DNA from: Sphingomonas suaedae
GTDB lineage: Bacteria > Pseudomonadota > Alphaproteobacteria > Sphingomonadales > Sphingomonadaceae
Assembly: GCF_007833215.1 (NCBI RefSeq)
Contig: NZ_CP042239.1
Span: 1,178,001-1,242,000 of the forward strand
Direction of reading: 5' to 3'
Length of the DNA stretch: 64,000 nt
The notes under the pieces were generated by a model. The model had not been told where the DNA came from. It saw nothing but the letters and a program-made list of their open reading frames with translations, and ran no database searches. Made by a program: the position numbers and the translations under genes. Within the stretch, counting starts at the first letter, position 1. Each line of letters starts with the position of its first letter. Positions 27,510 to 38,216 of the stretch are shown here, piece after piece.

Positions 27510-28999
27510 TCGTCCCCGGCAACACGCCCCTCAGCACGTGGAACGCCATCTATCGCGGCGAACCCGCCCCGCTCGACCCGTCATGCCATGACAAGGTCGC
27601 CGCCAGCGCCCAGGCGGTGCAGGACATTCTCGCCCGGCACGAGCCCGTCTATGGCATCAACACCGGCTTCGGTAAGCTCGCCAGCGTCCGCATCGGCGAC
27701 GACGATCTCGAAACGCTCCAGCGCAACATCGTCCTCAGCCACGCCGCAGGCGTCGGCGATCCGATGCCCGCCCCCATCGTCCGCCTGATGATAGCGCTCA
27801 AGCTCGCCAGCCTCGCGCAGGGCCATTCAGGCGTGAAGCCCGAGACGATCGCGATGCTTCAGGACATGCTCGATCGCGGCATAACCCCGATCATCCCGGC
27901 ACAGGGATCGGTCGGCGCCAGCGGCGATCTCGCCCCGCTCGCCCATCTCGCCGCCGCGATGATCGGCGTGGGAGAGGTCGAAATGGGCCCGCGCCGCATC
28001 CCCGCGCGCACGATGCTGGGCGGCCTGACGCTCGGCCCCAAGGAAGGGCTCGCCCTCCTCAACGGCACCCAGTTCAGCACCGCCTATGCCCTTGCCGCCC
28101 TGTTCGAGACCGAGAAGCTGTTCCGCGCCGCGCTCGTCACCGGCGCGCTGTCCACCGAAGCGGCAAAAGGCTCCGACACCCCCTTCGACCCCCGCATCCA
28201 CGCGGTGCGCGGCCATCCCGGGCAGATCGAGGTCGCCGCAGCGCTCGCGGGCCTGATGGAGGGGTCCGCCATCCGCGCCTCGCACCGCGAGGGCGACGAG
28301 CGGGTGCAGGACCCCTATTGCCTGCGCTGCCAGCCGCAGGTGATGGGCGCCTGCCTCACGCTGATCCGTCAGGCCGCCGACACGCTTGCCGTCGAGGCGA
28401 ACGGAGTCACCGACAACCCCCTCATCTTCACCGATACGGGTGAAGCCCTCTCCGGCGGCAACTTCCACGCCGAACCCGTCGCCTTCGCCGCCGACATGCT
28501 CGCGCTGGCGATCTGCGAGATCGGCAGCCTCGCCGAGCGCCGCATCGCCATGCTCGTCGATCCCGCCTGCTCGGGCCTTCCCGCCTTCCTCACGCCGCGC
28601 CCCGGCCTCAACTCGGGCTTCATGATCCCCCAGGTCACTGCCGCCGCCCTGGTCAGCGAGAACAAGCAGCGCGCGCACCCCGCCAGCGTCGACTCCATCC
28701 CGACCAGCGCCAATCAGGAGGATCATGTCTCGATGGCGGGCCATGGCGCGCGCCGCCTGCTCGACATGACCGCGAACCTCGCCAACATCCTCGGCATCGA
28801 ATATCTCGCCGCCGTGCAGGGCTGCGACTTCCACGCCCCGCTCGCCTCCAGCGCCCCGCTCGAAGCCGCCCGCGCGCTGCTGCGCGAACAGGTCCCGCAT
28901 CTGGAGGACGACCGCTACTTCGCCCCCGACATGGCGCTGGCGACCGCACTCGTCACCAGCGGCGCGCTGGGCGAAGGCCTGCCGGGGGTGGAAGCATGA
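27506..28999 (+). CDS. hutH: Histidine ammonia-lyase HutH
   Basis: 497 residues. The Ala138-Ser139-Gly140 triad in [14 protein letters not shown] forms the MIO cofactor. Conserved [22 protein letters not shown] and the C-terminal [15 protein letters not shown] are present. It deaminates histidine to urocanate, the first step of the pathway. Coupled to hutI; followed by a 145-bp gap holding a large inverted repeat before hutG. Confidence 0.97.
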   Translation: MIVPGNTPLSTWNAIYRGEPAPLDPSCHDKVAASAQAVQDILARHEPVYGINTGFGKLASVRIGDDDLETLQRNIVLSHAAGVGDPMPAPIVRLMIALKLASLAQGHSGVKPETIAMLQDMLDRGITPIIPAQGSVGASGDLAPLAHLAAAMIGVGEVEMGPRRIPARTMLGGLTLGPKEGLALLNGTQFSTAYALAALFETEKLFRAALVTGALSTEAAKGSDTPFDPRIHAVRGHPGQIEVAAALAGLMEGSAIRASHREGDERVQDPYCLRCQPQVMGACLTLIRQAADTLAVEANGVTDNPLIFTDTGEALSGGNFHAEPVAFAADMLALAICEIGSLAERRIAMLVDPACSGLPAFLTPRPGLNSGFMIPQVTAAALVSENKQRAHPASVDSIPTSANQEDHVSMAGHGARRLLDMTANLANILGIEYLAAVQGCDFHAPLASSAPLEAARALLREQVPHLEDDRYFAPDMALATALVTSGALGEGLPGVEA

Positions 29000-29016
29000 G
29001 GGCCGAGCACTTCCTT

Positions 29017-29125
29017 AGCCCCTCCCCTTCAGGGGAGGGGTTGGGGTGGGGCCTATCCTTTTGGCAATCGGGCTCGGTGAGACTGATACGCCCCACCCCC
29101 AACCCCTCCCCTGAAGGGGAGGGGC
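29017..29125. repeat. Inverted repeat pair between hutH and hutG (GCCCCTCCCC element)
   Basis: Two arms, each itself a hairpin around CCCCTCCCCTTCAGGGGAGGGG, face each other: 29018-29052 and 29090-29125. The spacer contains TCGGGCTCGGTGAGACT. The same arm and spacer motif recur at 31592-31650, in inverted order. An extended BIME-like element that can fold into a long stem in the hut mRNA. Confidence 0.85.
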
Positions 29126-29144
29126 CTAGAAGGGTGCGCCTCCC

Positions 29145-29938
29145 ATGATCGTCACCGTCCGCAACGATGGCCCGCTGATCGTCAGCATCCCCCATGCCGG
29201 CCTCGAAATCCCGGAGGATATCGCCCCCGCGCTGATCTCCCCCGCCCGCGCACGCCACGACGCCGATCTCTATGTCGACCAGCTCTACGCCTTCGCCTTC
29301 AAGCTGGGCGCGACGCTGATCCGCACCACCACCTCGCGCACGGTGATCGACGTCAACCGCGATCCCAGCGGCCAGACGCTTTATCCAGGCCAGTTCACCA
29401 CCGGCCTGTGCCCGCGTGTCACCTTCGACGGCGACCCGCTCTATCATCCGGGCCAGGAACCCGACGAAACCGAGATCGCCCGCCGCCGCGCCGCCTGGTT
29501 CGACCCCTATCACGCGGCCCTCACCGCCGAGATCGATCGCCTGCGCGACCTCCACCCGGCCATCGTCCTCTACGAAGCGCATTCGATCCGCAGCGTGGTG
29601 CCCAAATTGTTCGACGGCCGCCTGCCCGAATTTAACATCGGCACCAACAGCGGCCAGTCCTGCGCCCCCGAACTCGCGCACTCCATCGCCGCGATCTGCG
29701 CCGAACAGCAGCGCAGCCACGTCATCGACGGCCGCTTCAAGGGGGGCTGGACCACGCGCAATTACGGCGAGCCCGATAAGGGCGTCCACGCCATCCAGAT
29801 GGAGCTGGCGATGCGCACCTATCTCACCGAGGTCCCCGCCGCCGACTGGCCCCCGCGTTACGACGACCTCCACGCCGCACAGGCTCAGGCGACCCTCCGC
29901 CCGATCCTCTCCGCCGCTATCGACTTCGCGAGAACCCA

Positions 29939-29942
<4 letters not shown>
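29145..29942 (+). CDS. hutG: N-formylglutamate deformylase HutG
   Basis: 265 residues of the N-formylglutamate amidohydrolase family: [36 protein letters not shown], and [28 protein letters not shown]. These hold the metal-binding His and Glu residues. It releases formate and glutamate, the last step. Its TGA overlaps the hutU ATG (ATGA). The upstream gap is filled by the inverted repeat. Confidence 0.94.
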
Positions 29943-31591
<1,649 letters not shown>

Positions 31592-31594
<3 letters not shown>

Positions 31595-31748
31595 CCCCTC
31601 CCCTTCAGGGGAGGGGTTGGGGTGGAGCAGCCAAGTCTCACCGAGCCCGACGCAACAAATCCTCCCCGGCACGGGGAGGGGGACCGCGCCTGAAGGGCGC
31701 GGTGGAGGGGGCCCGAGGCAAGGGAACCCGATGCCTCGAGCCCCCTCC
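31592..31748. repeat. Mosaic of GC-rich palindromic repeats after hutU
   Basis: From the hutU stop: a CCCCTCCCCTTCAGGGGAGGGG arm (31595-31616), the module AGTCTCACCGAGCCCGA (inverse of the one in the hutH-hutG repeat), then AATCCTCCCCGGCACGGGGAGGGGG (about 31658-31683, two arms) and a GGTGGAGGGGGCCCGAGGCAA stretch. The second half matches the repeat between gspF and gspE at 38217-38350. Modules are shuffled between copies. Confidence 0.8.
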
Positions 31749-31784
31749 AATTCGCCACATGCGCCCGGGCCAGCAACAGACTCC
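31747..31784 (-). pseudogene. 38-bp duplicated fragment of the merC 3' end
   Basis: Positions 31747-31784 match 32314-32351, inside the 3' end of the MerC-family gene, at 33 of 38 bases in the same orientation. On the minus strand it still reads AHVANWRG in one frame. It has no start or context of its own and sits between repeat modules, so it looks like a remnant of a duplication. Confidence 0.5.
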
Positions 31785-31790
31785 TTCTTC

Positions 31791-31897
31791 GTCATCCCGG
31801 CCCTGTGCCGGGGTCCACCAACCCGCACACCCCGAACCCAAAGCCTCTTGCCCCACGCCTGCCGACGGGTGGATCCCGGAACAAGTCCGGGATGACG
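31791..31897. repeat. Inverted pair of GTCATCCCGG repeats
   Basis: GTCATCCCGGCCCTGTGCCGGGGTCCACC-type copy (31791-31819) and its inverted relative GGTGGATCCCGGAACAAGTCC...GATGAC (31869-31897), each a hairpin, with a 50-bp spacer. Another REP-like family. It occupies the gap before the hypothetical gene at 31946. Confidence 0.75.
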
Positions 31898-31945
31898 GAC
31901 GTGCGGCAAAGCCACCCGTTGCGTGGCATCGCCCAATGGTGAAGA

Positions 31946-32296
31946 ATGATGCCAATGCACGTCACAATCCTGGAAGGCCTCACGCCGATCGGCACCGCGT
32001 TTCTGAACGCGCTCGACCCAGCGATGGGGATCGCAATGGGAAAGTTCGAGCCAACCTCGGCCTATGTCCCGGATCGCCACGCGAACATGGTCGATGGCGA
32101 CTATATCGCAGACCGGAGCGAGACTTTGCGGGTGGAGAGGACAGACGGGATTAGCATAGTTTGTCGTGCGATTTCGATTCAGGACTGGTCCGAGCTGGGT
32201 GAGCGAGAGCTACACCTTCTCGAAATCTCCGAACCCTCGTATGAAGCGCTTGTCGGCGAACACTCGGCCTTTCGAGCCTATTGGGGAAAAGACTGA
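31946..32296 (+). CDS. Hypothetical protein (about 116 aa)
   Basis: Soluble 113-116 residue protein with no signal peptide or known motif (MHVTILEGLTPIGTAFLNALDP...). ATGs at 31946, 31949 and 31955 are all in frame; GGTGAAG just upstream fits the second best. Composition is less GC-rich than the surroundings. Its last 19 bp overlap the convergent MerC-family gene. Not recognised. Confidence 0.55.
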   Translation: MMPMHVTILEGLTPIGTAFLNALDPAMGIAMGKFEPTSAYVPDRHANMVDGDYIADRSETLRVERTDGISIVCRAISIQDWSELGERELHLLEISEPSYEALVGEHSAFRAYWGKD

Positions 32297-32682
32297 AGCG
32301 GTCGCCGCCCCCGCCAGTTCGCCACATGCGCCCCGGCAAGCAACAAGCTCCCCGCCACCGTCACGCCCGTCTCGACCGCCGCCCAGTCCTCGAACGCCAG
32401 CCCCGCCGCCAGTAGCAACAGCCCGGAAATCCCGGCGAACAGCGGCGCCACGGCGCGATGCCGCCGCCATCCCTCCATCAGCGCAAACGCACTCGTCGGC
32501 ACCGCGAACGCCAGCACGCCAAGATGAAAGCCCTCGCCCAGATCAAGCCGCCCCGCCAGCGCGGGCAGCCCCGCGATCAGCAGCGGCAGGACAAGGCAAT
32601 GGACCAGGCACAGCGCCGACGCGCCGACCGCAAACCCGTCGAACCACCGCGCTATACTCATCCGCATCCACGCACACTCCAT
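32278..32682 (-). CDS. MerC-domain membrane protein
   Basis: Up to 134 residues, four hydrophobic helices. The cysteine pair in GASALCLVHCLVLPLLIAG near the N-terminus is the MerC-type metal-binding site. MerC proteins import mercury, but chromosomal versions in sphingomonads lack mer genes and are often in zinc-related contexts. Alternative starts at 32667 and 32661 exist. An inverted repeat lies 13 bp upstream. No mer genes are nearby, so mercury resistance is unlikely. Confidence 0.8.
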   Translation of the reverse strand: MECAWMRMSIARWFDGFAVGASALCLVHCLVLPLLIAGLPALAGRLDLGEGFHLGVLAFAVPTSAFALMEGWRRHRAVAPLFAGISGLLLLAAGLAFEDWAAVETGVTVAGSLLLAGAHVANWRGRRPLQSFPQ

Positions 32683-32695
32683 CGCTCGCGGCGCA

Positions 32696-32714
32696 GATGA
32701 TACTTTATATCATC
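32696..32714 (-). promoter_or_regulatory. Operator-like inverted repeat GATGATA-CTTTA-TATCATC
   Basis: Perfect 7-bp arms around a 5-bp AT-rich centre, placed 13 bp before the MerC-family gene start. Size and symmetry resemble Fur/Zur-family boxes, but the sequence is not a canonical one. Metal-dependent control of the membrane protein is an inference. The following 32715-32903 holds no gene that I can support. Confidence 0.55.
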
Positions 32715-32903
32715 AATTGCAAGGGGCGACCGGGCAAAACCAGCCTTGCAATGTTGGAATTCAACTGATGCAATGCAGAACTCGGCAGTCCGAACGGCCG
32801 CCCGCTCTTTGAACCGGTCGATCCATCTGCAATTGCGGCAATGCGCGCGTTCGATCGCGGAACTTCCACCCCCGCCGAACCCGCCGATAGTGTAAAGCCA
32901 GTG

Positions 32904-33782
32904 TCAACTTCGGACCGCGAACGCCGGAGCCTCGGGCGGCACCGCCGCGTTGCGCCAGCGTGCCACCGGCACCGTCTCAACCCCGTTCTCCACCGTCCAC
33001 CGCCGCTGGATCAGCGTTGCGCCCTGTTGCGCGGTGTCGCCGATCGTCGCGCGTACCCGCACCCAGAAGGTGCTGGACCTGAACCCCGTCCCCGGCGGCT
33101 GACTGATCTTCAGGTCGGAAAGGTCGCGCAGCGTCACCTGCCCGTTGCGCTTGCGGATCGCGACCAGCCGCTGCGCCGCGACCGGATCGTCGAACAGGAA
33201 CGCCAGCAACTCCTCGTCCGCCGCATTCAGGTTGATCGTCGTCTTGCCGGGCAAAGCCGTGACCATCCGCTCCAGCCGCGCGATCGCCGCCGGATCGGCA
33301 CCGGGCAACAGGCGGATCGGGCGGATATCGGTCACCGGCCCCTGGCTGCGGACATAGGCGATCGCCTCGACCGTCTGCTGCTCGTCCAGCCCGGCGATCG
33401 CCGCCAGCTTCTGGAACAGGATCACCGGCACCGCGTCGCCGCTGCGCAGCGAATTGACGTTGAACCGCCCCTCGGCGTCGCTCACCGCGAGGTCGAACGT
33501 TCCGCCGTCGATCGCCGCCCCGCTCGCCCCGATCGATGCCCAGGCTTCGCCCGCATGATCGACGTCCGGCGCCGCCAGTGCGTCGCGCTGCAACGCCGCA
33601 ATGGCGGACAGCTCGCCGCCGCGCACGATCGCCGCCGCCCGCGCCGCCTCCCGACTGCGCAGGGCGCGGTCGAGCGCCAGTTCCTCACGCCCGATCATCA
33701 GCAGCACCAGCCCGCTCGCGATCGCGACGAACATCAGCACGTTGATCAGGATCATGCCCTGCTCGTCGTCGCGCCGCGTCAT
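32904..33782 (-). CDS. gspK: Type II secretion minor pseudopilin GspK
   Basis: 292 residues. Starts MTRRDDEQGMILINVLMFVAIASGLVLLMIG: a prepilin cleavage site after G9 and an N-terminal membrane helix; the +5 residue is not Glu, as is usual for GspK. The large helical insertion typical of GspK follows, with NVNSLRSGD and a helix-hairpin-helix-like INLNAADEELLAFL. GspK caps the pseudopilus tip with GspI and GspJ. Its ATG overlaps the gspJ stop (ATGA). Confidence 0.9.
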   Translation of the reverse strand: MTRRDDEQGMILINVLMFVAIASGLVLLMIGREELALDRALRSREAARAAAIVRGGELSAIAALQRDALAAPDVDHAGEAWASIGASGAAIDGGTFDLAVSDAEGRFNVNSLRSGDAVPVILFQKLAAIAGLDEQQTVEAIAYVRSQGPVTDIRPIRLLPGADPAAIARLERMVTALPGKTTINLNAADEELLAFLFDDPVAAQRLVAIRKRNGQVTLRDLSDLKISQPPGTGFRSSTFWVRVRATIGDTAQQGATLIQRRWTVENGVETVPVARWRNAAVPPEAPAFAVRS

Positions 33783-34399
33783 GGCGTGTCATCCTCGGGC
33801 CGGACCGGCAGCGCGACGACCCGGCGCAGGCTCCCCTGCGGCCCGCGCGCACCGGTCACCTGCATCTCGACCTGCACCGCGCGCGGCCACTCCGCCTTGC
33901 GCTCCTCGCTCGGCGGCCAGCGGTCGATCCAGCGTTGCCCGTCCAGAAAGCGCCAGCGCACCCCCGTCACCCCGTCGATCAGCAGCTGCGGCTGCGGCGC
34001 CGCGCGCACCAGCGCCCCGCCCGCCGCCTGATAGCGCAGCGGCACCGGCGTTCCGCCCATCCCCGCCGCGATCCGGGTAAAGGCGATCCCGGCGCCCCCG
34101 CCGCTCACCTCACCCCGCGCAATCTGGTCGAGGTCGCTCTGGATCACGAACATCGCGCGCTGCAGCGTCGCGGTGCGGTCGAGCCGCCCTTCGGTGCGCG
34201 CCTGCACCCCCATCACGCTCTCGAGCAGCGCCAGGCCCGCAACCGCGATCAGCGCGAACAGGCCGAGCGAGATGATGAGTTCGAGAAGGGTGAATCCCGC
34301 GTCATTCGTTGGGGTTCGGCACCGGCCCGCTCCCCCACAGGATATCAAAGCTGGCTGGCCCGGTGGCGGAGCGGGCCGATGCCGCTCACCGTCGTTCAC
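33779..34399 (-). CDS. gspJ: Type II secretion minor pseudopilin GspJ
   Basis: 206 residues with prepilin motif DAG-FTLLELIISLGLFALIAVAGLALLESV; cleavage by a prepilin peptidase after G35. The leader is long (about 35 residues) but no in-frame start lies closer. GspJ forms the tip complex with GspI and GspK. It overlaps the PBP-activator-like gene upstream (ATGA, 34396-34399) and gspK downstream. Confidence 0.88.
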   Translation of the reverse strand: MNDGERHRPAPPPGQPALISCGGAGRCRTPTNDAGFTLLELIISLGLFALIAVAGLALLESVMGVQARTEGRLDRTATLQRAMFVIQSDLDQIARGEVSGGGAGIAFTRIAAGMGGTPVPLRYQAAGGALVRAAPQPQLLIDGVTGVRWRFLDGQRWIDRWPPSEERKAEWPRAVQVEMQVTGARGPQGSLRRVVALPVRPEDDTP

Positions 34400-35454
34400 G
34401 CCCCCAGGCTCACCGCAACAGGCTCATAGCCTTGTGGACCCGCGACCAGGATCGACAGCTCGCGCGCCACGCTGCCATCGCTGCGGAACCGCACATTGCC
34501 GGTCACGCACGGATAATTTGTCTCCGCCAGCAACGCCGTCTCGTCCAACGATCCCTTGGCGCGCAGGATCTTGACGATCCCGCCGGCGTCATAGGCCAGC
34601 GCCGACAGGGCCCCCGGCGTTCCTCCATGCCGCGAGCGAAACTCGCCCGCAAAGCGTCCGAACGCCGCCGGATCGGGGCTGGCGATCCACGCCCCGTCCA
34701 GCGCCTCGAGCGATGCGGGGCGATGGTCCAGCGCCTGCACCGTGCCGAGCAGCTGAATGCCCGTCGCCTTCAGGTTCCGCGCCGCCGCCAGCACCGCCGC
34801 GCCGCTGCCGGGCAGCAGCACCGCGTCGGGCGCGTCCCCGGCCTCCGGCAAAGGCTGGCCGTCGGTCACCGTCAGCACCCGGACGTCGATCCCGATCTCG
34901 CCCTGCGCCTTCCCCGCCGCCAGCGCCGCTGCCGCGCTCCACGGCGAGGTATCATCGATCACCACGATGCTCCGGACCCCGCGCGACCGGGCATAGCGCA
35001 GGATCGCGCTGGTCACCTGTGCCGGGGTGATGCCGAACACGAAGCTGCCCGGCGCGCCCACCACCGCATTGTTGGTAAAGGCGATCACCGGCACCCGCCG
35101 CGCGACCTCGGCGCTCACCGCCGTCAGCTCCTCCGCCGTCACCGGCCCCAGGATCATCGCAGCTTTGGCCTTCAACGCATTGCGCGCCGCCAGCACCGCC
35201 CCCTCGGGCGTCCCGCCGGTGTCGTAGGCGGTGAGTTCCGGCCCAGAATCCGCGAGCAACACCGCCTGCCTCATGCTAAGGCCCAGCGCGGCGCGCGGCC
35301 CGCTCAGCGGCAGCAGCAACGCCACCGGCCGCTTGTCACGCTTGACCTTGTCGGCCGCGAAGACGGAGGAACTTGCGAGCAATGCCGACGGCGCCATCAA
35401 CCCTGATCCTAACAGAGTCAGCGCTTCGCGACGGCGAATCGGCTGTGGCGGCAT
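34396..35454 (-). CDS. Periplasmic PBP-activator/LppC-like type I ligand-binding protein
   Basis: About 352 residues from ATG 35454 (AGGA 9 nt upstream); 35463 and GTG 35475 are alternatives. An RRR-EALTLLGSGLM...SVFA signal may be Tat-type. The body is a periplasmic-binding-protein type I fold (VALLLPLSGPRAALGLSMRQAVLLADSG, ILGPVTAEELTAVS, SIVVIDDTSPW), as in LpoA/LppC. In a secretion locus it may help the machine cross peptidoglycan. Coupled to gspJ. Its 5' end overlaps the divergent gspN gene. Confidence 0.7.
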   Translation of the reverse strand: MPPQPIRRREALTLLGSGLMAPSALLASSSVFAADKVKRDKRPVALLLPLSGPRAALGLSMRQAVLLADSGPELTAYDTGGTPEGAVLAARNALKAKAAMILGPVTAEELTAVSAEVARRVPVIAFTNNAVVGAPGSFVFGITPAQVTSAILRYARSRGVRSIVVIDDTSPWSAAAALAAGKAQGEIGIDVRVLTVTDGQPLPEAGDAPDAVLLPGSGAAVLAAARNLKATGIQLLGTVQALDHRPASLEALDGAWIASPDPAAFGRFAGEFRSRHGGTPGALSALAYDAGGIVKILRAKGSLDETALLAETNYPCVTGNVRFRSDGSVARELSILVAGPQGYEPVAVSLGA

Positions 35455-36158
35455 CAAAGGCATCCTGGTCGGCACGGCGGCGTCTTACCGTCTTCGTCGT
35501 GCTCGGCATAGCCGCTTATGCCCTGGCGATGATCGCGACGATGCCCGCCAGCGTCGTGGTCAAGAACCGCCCCTGGCGCACCGGCGTCGCCGGAACCGTG
35601 TGGAATGGCGAGGTCGGCGTCGCGGGCGGCAGCAAGTTCGAATGGCACTGGGCGCCTTTGCGCTCGCTCACCAGCCTCGGCTTCGCCGCGGACTGGACCG
35701 CGACCGGACCCGACACCGACATGGGCGGTCGCGCGCTCGCGGGCCTGTCCAGCATGATCCTCGACAAGGTCAGCGGCAGCAGCCACGCCTCGCTGCTCCA
35801 GGCGCTCCAGCCCAACCTGCCCTTCACCTGCGACTTGGTGATGCAGATCGAGTTCGACCGGATCGCGGTCGGCGGATCGAACCAGGGCATCGACGGCCGC
35901 CTCACCACCGACGCCGGCACGTGCACGCCCAAGGGCGGCGGCGCGCCCGTCCCGGTCCCGCCCTTGATGCTGACATCGGAAAAGATTGGCACGGCGACCC
36001 AGATCCGCCTCACCCCCCGCGCGCAGCGGCGCCAGGTCCTGCTCGACGCGACGCTCGCCGAGAGCGGCGTGCTGACCCTGCGGATGACCCCGGACGGCGC
36101 GCGCGTCCTGCCCTTCGCGGGATTGCCGGGAGGAGCGACGATCAACGGAGAACTTTAG
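35382..36158 (+). CDS. gspN: Type II secretion protein GspN
   Basis: About 258 residues: short cytoplasmic tail, one membrane helix (RRRLTVFVVLGIAAYALAMIATMPASVVV) and a periplasmic domain with the family WRTGVAGTVWNGEVGVAGG and FAADWTATGPD stretches. GspN is an accessory inner-membrane component. GGAGGA lies 11 nt before the ATG. If this start is right, it overlaps the divergent PBP-activator-like gene head-to-head by about 73 bp; a GTG at 35445 would remove most of the overlap. Confidence 0.85.
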   Translation: MPTAPSTLILTESALRDGESAVAASKASWSARRRLTVFVVLGIAAYALAMIATMPASVVVKNRPWRTGVAGTVWNGEVGVAGGSKFEWHWAPLRSLTSLGFAADWTATGPDTDMGGRALAGLSSMILDKVSGSSHASLLQALQPNLPFTCDLVMQIEFDRIAVGGSNQGIDGRLTTDAGTCTPKGGGAPVPVPPLMLTSEKIGTATQIRLTPRAQRRQVLLDATLAESGVLTLRMTPDGARVLPFAGLPGGATINGEL

Positions 36159-36160
36159 GC

Positions 36161-36988
36161 ATGAAGATCCTGTTCGTCTCGGCCCTGCTCGCACTGCTTG
36201 GCGCCGCTGCTCCGGACGAAAATCCTGCGCCCCCGCGTGTCACCAGCTACAAGACCGTGGGGCAAACCAGCCTCGCCGCGCATATCTTCAGCCCCGCCAA
36301 TCGCCGGAGTCCTGCTCCCGCCATCCTGCTGTTTCACGGTGGCGGGTGGCAGGTCGGCGAGCCGCAATGGACCTACGGCGCGGCGAAGTTGCTGCGAGCC
36401 GATGGCCTTGTTGCGATTTCGATCGAATATCGCCTCTCCCGTGGCACGGTCACCCCGGGCGACGCCGTAGCGGACGCGTGTGACGCCTTCGCCTGGGTCC
36501 GCCGCAACGCCGCCGAACTGGGCGTCGACCCGACCCGCATCGGGGGATATGGGGTCAGCGCGGGCGGTCATCTCGTCGCAGCGGCGGGGCTCGGCGCCTG
36601 CGGCGACGTGCGCGGGCCGGACGTCATGCTGCTATGGTCGCCCGCGCTCGATCTCGAACGCGACGGGTGGTTCGGCAAGCTGATGCAGGGCCGTGACGTC
36701 GCCGCGATCTCCCCGCTCCGGCTGGCCGTTGCGGGCGGTCCCCCGACCGTCATCATCCAGGGCGAGCGCGACACGCTGACGCCGCTATCGGGCGCAAACG
36801 CCTTTTGCGCGCGCCTCACGGCCAAGGGCGGCACCTGCCAGCTCAAGACCTATCCGGGCCTCGGCCACCTGCTCACGCGCAACCTGGCCAATCAGGAGAG
36901 CGATTTCGACATCGACCCAAATGCGGACAAGGATGGCGATGCCACGATCGCGGCATTCCTTCGGGCGCAGGGATATATCGCGAAGTAA
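36161..36988 (+). CDS. Secreted alpha/beta hydrolase (esterase, HSL/BD-FAE-like)
   Basis: 275 residues with a signal peptide (MKILFVSALLALLGAAAP). Oxyanion motif LLFHGGGWQVG, nucleophile elbow GGYGVSAGGH (Ser near residue 135), a catalytic Asp in VIIQGERDTLTP and His in YPGLGHLLT complete the triad. It hydrolyses an ester of unknown nature. Located 2 bp after gspN, so it may be expressed with the secretion system and could be cargo. Confidence 0.85.
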   Translation: MKILFVSALLALLGAAAPDENPAPPRVTSYKTVGQTSLAAHIFSPANRRSPAPAILLFHGGGWQVGEPQWTYGAAKLLRADGLVAISIEYRLSRGTVTPGDAVADACDAFAWVRRNAAELGVDPTRIGGYGVSAGGHLVAAAGLGACGDVRGPDVMLLWSPALDLERDGWFGKLMQGRDVAAISPLRLAVAGGPPTVIIQGERDTLTPLSGANAFCARLTAKGGTCQLKTYPGLGHLLTRNLANQESDFDIDPNADKDGDATIAAFLRAQGYIAK

Positions 36989-36992
36989 CCCG

Positions 36993-38216
36993 CTACAGCG
37001 TCACCAGATCGTTGAGGTTGATGATCGGCAGCAGGATCGCAAGCACCATCATCAGCACGATCCCGCCCATCAGCAGCAGCACCATCGGCTCAACCAGCGC
37101 GACCAGCGCGGTGGTCACCGCGTCCAGTTCGCGATCCAGCTCGTCGGCGGCGCGCGACAGTGCGGGGCCGAGCTTGCCCGATGCCTCGCCCGACGCGACG
37201 ATCGCGGTCAGCATCAGCGGGAATACCCCCGCCTCGCTCATCGCGGCGCGCAGGCTGATGCCTTCGCGCACGCGCGCCGCGACGTGCATCGCCCGCGCCC
37301 GCACCCACAGATTCGGGGTCACCGCCGCCGCCGCATGAAGCGCCTCGACCAGCGGCACCGCGCTTTCGACCAGCGTCGCAAGGCTCCCGGCAAAACGCGC
37401 GGCATTGTGCTGGCGTGAAAAGCGCTTGAACGGCCAGCGCTCGGTGAACCCGCGATGGACCTTCAACCGGTTGGCGGGAATCGCCGCCCAGCGGTTGAAC
37501 GCGAAGAACGCAACCAGTCCCGCAAGCAGGATGTACAGCCCCCAGCTCTGCAGGAACCCCGACACGGCGATCAGCACGCGCGTCAGCAGCGGCAGATCGG
37601 TCCCGCGCGACACGAACACATTTACGATGTCGGGGATCACATAAACCAGCAGCAGCACGATCACGCCGAGCGACACCGTCGCCAGCAACCCGGGATAGAG
37701 CAACGCCAGCTGCAGCTTCTGCGCATTGGCCTGTCGGTTCTCGACGAAATGGGCGAGATGGGCGAGCACTTCGGTCAACCGACCCGACGCCTCCCCCGCC
37801 GCCACCGACGCGCGATAGAATTCGGGAAAGGTCTTCGGGTGCGTGCCCAGTGCATGGGCAAAGCTACGCCCGTCCAGGATCGCGCCGCGCACGTCGAGCA
37901 GGATGCCCGATACGCGCTGCGTCTCCGACTGGCTCGCCGCGAGCCGCAGCGCCTCCTCGACCGGGATGTCCGAACCCACCAGCGTCGAGATCTGCCGCGT
38001 CGCGGTCGCCAGTTCGCGCGCGCTCATCCCCGAACGGCCGATCTTGGGAAGCTGGATGCTGCCGATCGACCGCCGCTCCCCCGCTGCCTCGACGGCGAGC
38101 GGCAGCAGCCCCTGATCGCGCAGCATCGCGCGGGCGGCAGCGGGGCTGGACGCCTCGACCACGCCCTTCTTCTGCGCGCCCGCCCGGTCGGCAGCGCGAT
38201 AGGTGAAGGCAGGCAC
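36993..38216 (-). CDS. gspF: Type II secretion inner-membrane platform protein GspF
   Basis: About 407 residues from a GTG at 38216 ([22 protein letters not shown]), the normal GspF length; longer in-frame extensions run into the repeat. The two GspF cytoplasmic domains each precede a membrane helix (LLATVSLGVIVLLLVYVIPDI and VLLLMGGIVLMMVLAILLPIINLNDL at the end). GGGGAGGA, 4 nt before the GTG, is supplied by the GC-rich repeat at 38217-38350. Downstream of gspE on the same strand. Confidence 0.92.
   Translation of the reverse strand: MPAFTYRAADRAGAQKKGVVEASSPAAARAMLRDQGLLPLAVEAAGERRSIGSIQLPKIGRSGMSARELATATRQISTLVGSDIPVEEALRLAASQSETQRVSGILLDVRGAILDGRSFAHALGTHPKTFPEFYRASVAAGEASGRLTEVLAHLAHFVENRQANAQKLQLALLYPGLLATVSLGVIVLLLVYVIPDIVNVFVSRGTDLPLLTRVLIAVSGFLQSWGLYILLAGLVAFFAFNRWAAIPANRLKVHRGFTERWPFKRFSRQHNAARFAGSLATLVESAVPLVEALHAAAAVTPNLWVRARAMHVAARVREGISLRAAMSEAGVFPLMLTAIVASGEASGKLGPALSRAADELDRELDAVTTALVALVEPMVLLLMGGIVLMMVLAILLPIINLNDLVTL

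Noticed and set aside
32278..32682. Mercury-resistance operon
   Set aside because: Only a MerC-type membrane protein is present; merR, merT, merP and merA are absent in the window.
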